A stretch of DNA of 64,000 nucleotides from Hymenobacter metallicola. GTDB lineage: Bacteria; Bacteroidota; Bacteroidia; Cytophagales; Hymenobacteraceae. This document shows, in pieces, positions 15,734 through 22,580 of this stretch (position 1 is the stretch's first letter; each line of letters begins with the position of its first letter). The DNA lies in assembly GCF_004745645.1 (NCBI RefSeq), contig NZ_SRMB01000003.1, forward strand, positions 620,001 through 684,000, read 5' to 3'. A program made the position numbers and the translations under genes. Below the pieces are notes generated by a model. That model was given only the letters and a program-made list of their open reading frames with translations, made no database searches and was not told where the DNA came from.

Positions 15734-15976
15734 ATGAAAATACCCGCAATTAAGCGCCTGGTAGAAACCCAGACCCTGGAAAGCCTGGTAGCGGCCGAAG
15801 AGGCTCTGCTCGACGAGCAGCAGCCGGCTTTTGAGGTAGAAGGGGAAGACGAAGGCGAACAGCTGACCCACGTGTTTGCCGCCATCTTCATCCTCAACCA
15901 TATGCAGGACAATGGCTCTGAGTTCAAGGATGCCCTGCGCGAATACACCAAGAAAGTGCGCGTATCCATCAGCTAG
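15734..15976 (+). CDS. Small conserved DUF6952-like protein
   Basis: 80 residues, acidic, helical. Sequence MKIPAIKRLVETQTLESLVA followed by EGEDEGEQLTHVFAAIFI resembles the small DUF6952 family found beside thioredoxins in Bacteroidota; the family name is from memory. It has no signal peptide or cysteine. Position directly after thioredoxin suggests a linked function in redox homeostasis, but none is known. Confidence 0.7.
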   Translation: MKIPAIKRLVETQTLESLVAAEEALLDEQQPAFEVEGEDEGEQLTHVFAAIFILNHMQDNGSEFKDALREYTKKVRVSIS

Positions 15977-15990
15977 TCAGCGGATGCGCA

Positions 15991-16029
15991 AACGAAAAAG
16001 AGGAGCCCGCAGGGCTCCTCTTTTTCGTT
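15991..16029. terminator. Bidirectional intrinsic terminator, perfect 18-bp stem
   Basis: AACGAAAAAGAGGAGCCC (15991-16008) pairs perfectly with 16012-16029 around a 3-nt loop. It separates the convergent thioredoxin operon and TetR gene. Confidence 0.92.
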
Positions 16030-16045
16030 GTTGGCTAGGGGCCAG

Positions 16046-16660
16046 CTACATGCGGGCAAAGTACGTGGAGGCCGCTTTGAGCCCATCCTCGGTGCACAGG
16101 CCCCGGATATAATAGAGGTACACGCTGCGGAACACCTCGGCCACGTCGTAGCGGCTGGGCGGGAAAATCTGCTCGTTCAGCACCATGTAGAGCTGCTCGA
16201 TGATGATTTTGCTGACCAGGGCAATATTGATGTCGCCGCGCATGCTCTTGTGCAGAATAGCGTCGTTGAGCAGGTTATGAATCTGGGGCATGGAGTATTC
16301 GGCCAGGTGCTGCTGGCCCAATTCCCAGGCGCGGGGAAAATCCTGAATCAGGTCGGAGAAGTACTGGGGCGACTTCACTTTGCGCAAGTCCCGGATACCC
16401 ATTTCCAGCAAGCTCAGCAGGCGGGCCACGGCATTGTCTACGCGCTGGTAGAGCTCGGCATGCTCCCGTTTCTGGCGGTCAATATCGTGCTGAGTTACCT
16501 GCAGGACCAGGTCATCCTTGTCGTGAAACATTTCTCGGAAGGTGGCCGGCGAAATATCCAGGGCCTGCATGATCTGCTCCAGCGACAAACTCGAGATACC
16601 GCGGGTTTGAAACAGCTGGACAGCTTCTTCCAGTAAGGTATTGCGTAAAGTTGGGTTCAT
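16046..16660 (-). CDS. TetR/AcrR family transcriptional regulator
   Basis: 204 residues. The N-terminal ~50 residues form the TetR helix-turn-helix: AVQLFQTRGISSLSLEQIMQ followed by ALDISPATFREMFHDKDDLV. The remaining ~150 residues are helical, as in the ligand-binding dimerisation domain. The inducer and targets are unknown. The gene lies 30 nt downstream of the CruF-like gene on the same strand, so it may be co-transcribed with carotenoid genes and could report on membrane state; this is inference from position. Confidence 0.88.
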   Translation of the reverse strand: MNPTLRNTLLEEAVQLFQTRGISSLSLEQIMQALDISPATFREMFHDKDDLVLQVTQHDIDRQKREHAELYQRVDNAVARLLSLLEMGIRDLRKVKSPQYFSDLIQDFPRAWELGQQHLAEYSMPQIHNLLNDAILHKSMRGDINIALVSKIIIEQLYMVLNEQIFPPSRYDVAEVFRSVYLYYIRGLCTEDGLKAASTYFARM

Positions 16661-16690
16661 AGCAGGCCGGCAGGTTGAAACTCACTAAAG

Positions 16691-17380
16691 TTAGCGAATA
16701 AACAGGCCAAGGCCGAAGAAAAACAGCAACTGCAGCAGGTACACGAAGGGAACCAAGGGGTTATGTTTTTCAAAGCTGCTGCGGTTGAAGAACACTTGCA
16801 GGATAAGCGCAACGGCAAACCAGCCCTTGAAATTTTGAAGGGGAATCAAATCGTAGGCCCAGGTCCAGAAGTCGTAGCGCACAGCCACGGGCTCCAGGCA
16901 AACGTCCATACCAACCAGCAGCAAGGCCCCTACCACGGCCCGCAGGAAGCCGGGCAACGGCAGGTAGCGGGCCAGCACACCCCCCATATAGGTTAGCATT
17001 ACCCAATTCAGGCCGATAATGAGCGGCACGCCCAGCCACTTCAGGCCCAGGGTTTCTCCGTAGCTGTATTGGCCAAAGATCCTCCCGGTTTGAATGCCCA
17101 CCACTTCCACGAAGAAACCCACGGCCATGGTCGTGAGGCAGAAGCTGAGGAAGGCAAAGTTCCGCTCGCGCTGAAAGGCGAAGAGCAGCACGGCCGTCAG
17201 CAGCAGGTTCAGGGGAACAAATTGCAGGTAAAACGAGGGGTCTTTGGAAAAGGCCAGCCCCAGGAACCCCGTAACGTGGAAGAGCAGCAGGATGCCCTGG
17301 GCCACGCGCAACCGGCGGTGGCTGGTATCGGGGGCCACGGGCGGCACGGGCAGGTGTTGGGTTGATTCGGAAGCAGACAC
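16691..17380 (-). CDS. cruF: CruF-like carotenoid biosynthesis protein (carotenoid hydratase)
   Basis: 229 residues with about seven hydrophobic segments. It matches the carotenoid biosynthesis protein family PF04240: VVGIQTGRIFGQYSYGETLG and LIIGLNWVMLTYMGG near the middle, and DVCLEPVAVRYDFWTWA later. Characterised members (CruF) add water at the 1' position of acyclic carotenoid ends in the membrane. The start is GTG; no ATG lies nearby in frame. The adjacent upstream gene is a CrtD-type desaturase that acts on 1-hydroxycarotenoids, so the two steps are consecutive, consistent with red 1'-hydroxylated carotenoids. Confidence 0.82.
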   Translation of the reverse strand: MSASESTQHLPVPPVAPDTSHRRLRVAQGILLLFHVTGFLGLAFSKDPSFYLQFVPLNLLLTAVLLFAFQRERNFAFLSFCLTTMAVGFFVEVVGIQTGRIFGQYSYGETLGLKWLGVPLIIGLNWVMLTYMGGVLARYLPLPGFLRAVVGALLLVGMDVCLEPVAVRYDFWTWAYDLIPLQNFKGWFAVALILQVFFNRSSFEKHNPLVPFVYLLQLLFFFGLGLFIR

Positions 17381-17476
17381 AGACGAGAAGTAGCAATTAA
17401 TAATCAGTAATTAAAAATGAGCCCACGCTATAGTACACAGCGAGCATTTCAATTAATAATTATCAATTCTTGAGTA

Positions 17477-18973
17477 CTAATTAATGAGGCCGGCCACAAT
17501 CTTGGCCGACAACAGGCACAGCGGAATACCCCCGCCGGGGTGGACGCTACCCCCGCAAAAGTACAGCCCTTCCAGCTTCCCCGAAAAGTTGGGGTGGCGC
17601 AGGAAGGCCGCCAGGGGATTGTTGGAGCTGCTCCCGTACAGGGCGCCGCCAAATGAGGAAGTACGCTGCTCGATGCCCCGCGGGTCCCAGACCTGCTCGG
17701 CCCGGATTAGGGGCTCGACGGCTACTCCCAGGGTCTGGCTTACCTTTGCCAGTACGGCGCGGCGGGTCTTTTGGATCAGCGCGTCCCAGTCCTGGCCCTG
17801 GTTGTGGGGCACGTTCACCATCACAAACCAGTTTTCGTGGCCTGCCGGCGCATCGGTTGGCGTTTTTTTGGAGGTGATGTTTACGTAGACCGTCGGGTCA
17901 TCCGCCACCGTCTTTTCCCCGAAAATGGCCTGGAATTCCTGGCGGTAGTCCTGGGAAAAGAAGATGTTGTGCAGGCCCAGCTCGGCAAAGCTGTGAGCTA
18001 TGCCCCAGTAGAAAATAAGGGCCGAGGAAGAGCGGGGCTGGCCGAGCGTTCGTTCGGGGGCGGGCTGCGTGGGCAGCAGGCGGCGGTAGGTCGGCACCAC
18101 GTCCATGTTGCTGACTACCACGCCGAAATCGTACACGTCCTGGGCCGTGCGCACCCCGGTTACCTGCCCCCCCGCCGTTAGAATTTCCTCGACTGCCTCG
18201 CCGTAGCGAAACTCCACGCCCAGCTCCTCGGCCAACTCTACCAGGCTGCGGGCAATGCTGTAGATGCCGCCTTCGGGGTAAAAAGCGCCAATGCCGTGCT
18301 CCAGGTGCGGAATCAGGCTCAGCGTGGCCGGGGCCTGGTAGGGGTCCGAGCCGTTGTAGGTCGCAAACCGGTCGAAGAGCTGCACCAGGCGCGGGTCGGA
18401 AAAGGCACTGGCGTGGCGCTGGTGCATGGTGCCGGTGAGGCCCAGACCGGGCAGGGCCGCCAGGGCCTTGAGCACGTCGGCGCTGAAGTAGGTGCCGGCC
18501 TTGTGCAGCGACTTGTGCAGGAAGGTATTCTCAGTGGCCGCATAAGCGTGGCCGCTGCGCTGCAAAAACTTCCGGACGCTGGCGGCGGGCACGCCCAGCT
18601 GGGCTTCTATTTCCTGGGCAAACTTCTGCTCGTCGGCCCAGGCCGTCAGCCGGGTGCCATCGGCAAAGAAATACTGCGTAATCGGGTCGAGACGCTCGTA
18701 GCGGAAGTGGTCCTGGGGGTCGCGCCCGGCCAGGCGAAACAGTTCGTCTACCAGGGCGGGCAAAGTAAACAGCGAGGGGCCGGCGTCGAAACGGTAGCCC
18801 CCGGGCAGGTCGAACTGGTGCATCTTGCCCCCAAACGTATCCTGGGCCTCGAAAACCGTGACGGCGTGGCCTTTCAGCGCCAGCCGCACGGCCGCCGCAA
18901 TACCGGCAATACCGGCGCCGATAATGGCCGCCGGCTGCTTGACCGAGCTACTGGTTTTGTGTTTACGCGCCAA
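17477..18973 (-). CDS. crtD: Phytoene desaturase family protein, CrtD-type 1-hydroxycarotenoid 3,4-desaturase
   Basis: 498 residues. The FAD-binding motif IIGAGIAGIAAAVRLALKG starts at residue ~17. GGKMHQFDLPGGYRFDAGPS is the conserved segment of CrtI-type enzymes, and the C-terminal FCGGSVHPGGGIPLCLLSAK is the second FAD contact. The enzyme inserts double bonds into carotenoids at the membrane. Pairing with the CruF-like hydratase points to CrtD rather than the initial CrtI desaturase; sequence alone does not fully separate them. The start is TTG at 18973; no better start is visible in the 188-nt gap upstream. Confidence 0.82.
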   Translation of the reverse strand: MARKHKTSSSVKQPAAIIGAGIAGIAAAVRLALKGHAVTVFEAQDTFGGKMHQFDLPGGYRFDAGPSLFTLPALVDELFRLAGRDPQDHFRYERLDPITQYFFADGTRLTAWADEQKFAQEIEAQLGVPAASVRKFLQRSGHAYAATENTFLHKSLHKAGTYFSADVLKALAALPGLGLTGTMHQRHASAFSDPRLVQLFDRFATYNGSDPYQAPATLSLIPHLEHGIGAFYPEGGIYSIARSLVELAEELGVEFRYGEAVEEILTAGGQVTGVRTAQDVYDFGVVVSNMDVVPTYRRLLPTQPAPERTLGQPRSSSALIFYWGIAHSFAELGLHNIFFSQDYRQEFQAIFGEKTVADDPTVYVNITSKKTPTDAPAGHENWFVMVNVPHNQGQDWDALIQKTRRAVLAKVSQTLGVAVEPLIRAEQVWDPRGIEQRTSSFGGALYGSSSNNPLAAFLRHPNFSGKLEGLYFCGGSVHPGGGIPLCLLSAKIVAGLIN

Positions 18974-19161
18974 ATCGGGTTTATCAGTTGTTCCGTGGAA
19001 TGCTCATGTTCTGCGGTGTCCTGTTTAAATCGAGTACAAAGCCTTGTGGCTCCAAACAGGGCTGTCAGTACCTTTCACAAACTGGCCGGCAAATTGTTCG
19101 AGCCACTCCGCCCAAAACCCGGGCACCAGCCCTGCCAGCTCCCGCTATTCCAGAAGTTACC

Positions 19162-20349
19162 TTACTCCACGGCCAGCACCAGCCCTTTAAGGTACTCGCC
19201 CTCGGGGTGAAACAAGCTCACGGGGTGGTCGGCGGGCTGGGTAAGGCGGTGCAGGATGCGGGCGGGGCGGCCGGCTTCGATGGCGGCGGCCAGCACGGCA
19301 CCTTCAAATAGCTCGGCCGATACGACCTGGGAGCAGGAGAAGGTAAAGAGCAGACCACCGGGCGCAATCTGCTTGATGCCCGCCACATTCAGGCGCTTAT
19401 AACCCATCAGGGCGTTATGACGAGCCGAGAGGTGCTTGGCAAACGCCGGCGGATCGAGCACGATGAGGTCGTACTGGTTGTGGCGGTCTTTCAGAAAGCT
19501 AAACACGTCCTGGGCGTAGGCTTCGTGCTTGCTTTCCAGGCCGGTAAGGGCTGCGTTGCGCTCGGTCAGCTCAATGGCTTTTTTGGAGCTATCCACCGAA
19601 TGTACCAGCTCGGCCCCGGCCTGCAGGGCGTAGGAGCTGAAGCCGCCGGTGTAGCAGAACGTATTTAGCACACGGCGGCCGGGCGCGTAGCGGGCCAGCA
19701 GGCTGCGGTTGTCGCGCTGGTCGATGAAGAAGCCGGTCTTCTGGCCCGTTTCCCAGTCGACGGCAAAGGGGTGGCCGTTTTCGTGCACAATATGCTCCTG
19801 CCCGTTGCTTTCCCCGAAGAGGTAGCCGTTCTGGGCGCCGGGGGCGGCCTTGGCCGGCACCGTCTCGGCGCTCTTGTCGTAGATGGCCCGCAAGCCGGGA
19901 ATTACGGCCTGCAGCGCGGCCGCAATCAGGGGGCGGGCCTTGTACATGCCCGCGCTGTGGGCCTGCACCACGGCCACGTCGCCGTACACGTCGATGATGA
20001 GGCCGGGCAGGCCGTCGCCCTCGGCATGGGTGAGGCGGTACACGTTGGTATTGCCCTGACCCGTGAGTTGCAGGCCTTTGCGCAGCTCGTACGCATTGCG
20101 AAGCCGGCCTTCCCAAAAGGCGGCATCCGGCAGTTGGGCGTCGGGGCCGAAGTCGAGCATGCGCACGGCAATAGAGCCGGGGGCGTAATGGCCCACGCCC
20201 AGCACTTCGCCATTCGGGGCCTGCACCGTCACGACTTCACCCTCCAGCACCTCGCCCTGCATGCGGCCGATGGCGCCCGAAAACACCCAAGGGTGGCGGC
20301 GGCGCAAGGATTGGTCTTTACCTGGTTTGAGCGTGACAATGGCGGGCAT
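19162..20349 (-). CDS. rlmI: 23S rRNA (cytosine-5-)-methyltransferase RlmI
   Basis: 395 residues from the ATG at 20349 (MPAIVTLKPGKDQSLRRRHP); a start at 20382 would add 11 residues not typical of the family. The N-terminal ~80 residues form a PUA RNA-binding domain. The Rossmann methyltransferase begins near 215 with RVLNTFCYTGGFSSYAL, contains LDPPAFAK, and has the catalytic Cys in TFSCSQ near residue 344. It methylates C1962 of 23S rRNA in E. coli; orthology is inferred from the full domain layout. A TACTTTTG promoter box lies 30 nt upstream. Confidence 0.88.
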   Translation of the reverse strand: MPAIVTLKPGKDQSLRRRHPWVFSGAIGRMQGEVLEGEVVTVQAPNGEVLGVGHYAPGSIAVRMLDFGPDAQLPDAAFWEGRLRNAYELRKGLQLTGQGNTNVYRLTHAEGDGLPGLIIDVYGDVAVVQAHSAGMYKARPLIAAALQAVIPGLRAIYDKSAETVPAKAAPGAQNGYLFGESNGQEHIVHENGHPFAVDWETGQKTGFFIDQRDNRSLLARYAPGRRVLNTFCYTGGFSSYALQAGAELVHSVDSSKKAIELTERNAALTGLESKHEAYAQDVFSFLKDRHNQYDLIVLDPPAFAKHLSARHNALMGYKRLNVAGIKQIAPGGLLFTFSCSQVVSAELFEGAVLAAAIEAGRPARILHRLTQPADHPVSLFHPEGEYLKGLVLAVE

Positions 20350-20379
20350 AACGAAGAAGCTAAGTGGCAGTACGAACCA

Positions 20380-20387
20380 CAAAAGTA
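20380..20387 (-). promoter_or_regulatory. Promoter -7 box TACTTTTG for rlmI
   Basis: An exact TAnnTTTG box on the minus strand, 30 nt upstream of the ATG at 20349. Confidence 0.5.
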
Positions 20388-20423
20388 CGCCAAAGCCCGG
20401 CAGCCACCGTTATCCTCGGCGTA

Positions 20424-20864
20424 TTAGGCGAATACGCGGCGGTAAATGGGCTGCCGGTAGGCAAACTGGGCCCACATCAGCGGGTAGAGCAGGGCGTCGA
20501 GGATGGGCGAGGCCGTACGAAATGCCAGGGCATCTACAATCACGCTGCCGCCCCGGGGGCCGGGTTCAATCAGGTGGCGGTGCCGCCAGTAGCGCAGCGG
20601 GGCAGGTAGCACCTGGCCTTCGTCGACAAAGAAGTGAGTCCCGTCGGGTTCTACGCCGTGGTCGGTAATAAGGCTGGTCCAACGCTGGCGCAGCGGGCCG
20701 CTGACAAGCTCAATTTCCACCTGGTCGCCGCGCTGGCAGCCGTCGAAGCGGTGCAGCCGGAGCTTCGGAAACGGCGGGGCCAGGGCCAGAAACAGCTCCC
20801 GGGTGAAGCCGGCAAATACCTGAGCGGGCGGCTGGGCCACGGGCGTACGAAGGGTGACGTGCAT
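20424..20864 (-). CDS. SRPBCC (START-like) family protein
   Basis: 146 residues. It opens MHVTLRTPVAQPPAQVFAGF, the usual first strand and helix of SRPBCC ligand-binding proteins, and contains DEGQVLPAPLRYWRHRHLIE and a long C-terminal helix. The fold makes a hydrophobic pocket; ligand and role are unknown. It has no signal peptide. It is 74 nt upstream of rlmI on the same strand. Confidence 0.75.
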   Translation of the reverse strand: MHVTLRTPVAQPPAQVFAGFTRELFLALAPPFPKLRLHRFDGCQRGDQVEIELVSGPLRQRWTSLITDHGVEPDGTHFFVDEGQVLPAPLRYWRHRHLIEPGPRGGSVIVDALAFRTASPILDALLYPLMWAQFAYRQPIYRRVFA

Positions 20865-21019
20865 AGGCTGGCTAACTACCGGTATTACCCCTTTGTTTTG
20901 CAGATCCGGCCTTCTGAAACAGCTAAGTGGCTTATGAGTGCAAAAGAAAAATGGCGGGACGGCATACGCTCAACTGCACGGCTGGAGTTATAGCTCAACA
21001 CCTATACTTCCGTAATCCT

Positions 21020-21742
21020 ATGAATCAACTGCGTCTTGTCGTTGCCGCTGGTCTTTCCCTGCTCAGCCTAAACTCCTGCCAACCTACCCCCGCCGTTTCG
21101 GCGGCGCCACGGCAGGTGAAAAGTGTTGGCTACGGCAGCGTAACGGTCTACCCCGACTACGCCGAGCTAACCGTAGACGCGGCCTTTACCCGCCCCAAGC
21201 TCAAGGATGCCGTAGCCGAGGTGCAAACGGTAGTCGACCAGGTGCTGGCCCTGTCGAGGCGCTATGCCAAGGGGGCTAATGATGTGCGGGTGAGCAGCAC
21301 TTCCTCCAACAAGGAATTTGGGTATGTGCGCGAGAAAGAGGTGTTTATCGGGTTTAACTCTACTCAGTCCGTCACGGTGCGCATTACGGATTTGAAGCAG
21401 CTGACGCCCTACCTGGAAGAGCTACTGGCCACCCGCATCAGCCGTATCAAGAACCTGAGCTACGGCCACACCCAGGCCGACAGCCTGCGCCGCGAGGCCG
21501 ACGTGCTAGCCCTGCGGGACGCGGCCAAAACGGCCGACAAGATGTGCGCGGCCCTGCACGTGAAGCGGGGCGCCGTGCTCGAAGCCAGCGACTCCTCCAG
21601 CCCCGAAAGCAGCTCCGGCGGCTATGGGCAGTCGGCTGATATTGAGCTCTACGGCAAGGGTTTCGGGGGCCGGGGCTTCAAAACCACCCCCGAGCTGCTA
21701 CGCTTCAACAGTACCTGCAGCCTAGTGTCGGCGTTGGAATAA
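21020..21742 (+). CDS. SIMPL domain-containing lipoprotein (DUF541)
   Basis: 240 residues from the ATG at 21020, which precedes a signal peptide ending in LSLNSC, a lipobox. The body fits the SIMPL/DUF541 family: VGYGSVTVYPDYAELTVDAA, the FNSTQSVTVRITDLKQL strand, and the helical ADSLRREADVLALRDAAKTA. Family members are periplasmic or membrane-bound with poorly defined roles in stress. It is a single gene, convergent with the propeller-like gene 7 nt beyond. Confidence 0.82.
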   Translation: MNQLRLVVAAGLSLLSLNSCQPTPAVSAAPRQVKSVGYGSVTVYPDYAELTVDAAFTRPKLKDAVAEVQTVVDQVLALSRRYAKGANDVRVSSTSSNKEFGYVREKEVFIGFNSTQSVTVRITDLKQLTPYLEELLATRISRIKNLSYGHTQADSLRREADVLALRDAAKTADKMCAALHVKRGAVLEASDSSSPESSSGGYGQSADIELYGKGFGGRGFKTTPELLRFNSTCSLVSALE

Positions 21743-21749
21743 GCCAGGG

Positions 21750-22580
21750 CTACATGCTGGCCTCGCGCATCAGCGCCAGGGCGTCGATAATGGTGAAGCT
21801 GTTGGCGTCATAGGTCAGGAATTTACCCTCCCCAATACCGTGCAGGGACGTGGCGGGCAAATCGCCGAAGCGCCGCACTTTGTCGTTGCGGTTCCACCAG
21901 AAAAAGCAGGTTTCCTCGTAGGAGCCGTAAAAAATAACGTTGCCGCGGGTGGTCGTCAGGGCGTGGCTGCCCCGGAAGTCAGCGGGAGTGGGCTGTTGCT
22001 GCAGGTGGTAATCGGTCAGGCGTAGTTCCAGCAGCGGAAACCCGGTATAGGTATATGCTAGAACACTGTCCTTGCCAAGTCTGGTCAGGGCGTAGCAATC
22101 TAGTATGAAAACAGGCTGGCCGCTTGAGTTCATCCCAAACAGCTGCTGCCCGGCGCAGTCAAACACCGCCAGCCCGTCACTGCTGGGCTTGCCGCTGCCG
22201 ATACCCTCGTCGAAGTAAGAAACGACAATCTGCCCAGCCTGCACCACTACGTCCTCCACTGCATCACCCGCGTTGAAAGTCAACAGCTTGCGCCCGGCAG
22301 TATCAAAGATGTGTCCGTTGTCGTGCTGTTCCCGGCGCGACTCCACAATCAGAAACTGGTCGGCGTCAATTTCCCGGATAATTGGAAACTGAAACTGCTG
22401 GTTCAGCGCCAGTTGCCAGCCATTGGTCCAGACCTCCCCATTGCTAAGTAGGGCAATGTAATTGGCATACTCATCCGCGTCAAGGCTGAGAATATGGTGC
22501 TTGCCGCAGTTGAGCGAATAAACAGTTTGCCAGGCTGACAGCTCCGGTTCGAGGGAAGATGAGGAAAGAGCTGCTGGCAT
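21750..22580 (-). CDS. Hypothetical beta-propeller-like protein, coupled to the SNF2 gene
   Basis: 276 residues, no signal peptide. It has repeated short strands with W/F and D/N-G turns (ALLSNGEVWTNGWQLALNQQ, GHIFDTAGRKLLTF, GLAVFDCAGQQLFGM), which suggests a beta-propeller. I do not recognise a family. Its ATG overlaps the stop of the helicase gene (TAATG at 22580), so translation is probably coupled. The function may relate to the helicase, but no domain shows it. Confidence 0.6.
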   Translation of the reverse strand: MPAALSSSSLEPELSAWQTVYSLNCGKHHILSLDADEYANYIALLSNGEVWTNGWQLALNQQFQFPIIREIDADQFLIVESRREQHDNGHIFDTAGRKLLTFNAGDAVEDVVVQAGQIVVSYFDEGIGSGKPSSDGLAVFDCAGQQLFGMNSSGQPVFILDCYALTRLGKDSVLAYTYTGFPLLELRLTDYHLQQQPTPADFRGSHALTTTRGNVIFYGSYEETCFFWWNRNDKVRRFGDLPATSLHGIGEGKFLTYDANSFTIIDALALMREASM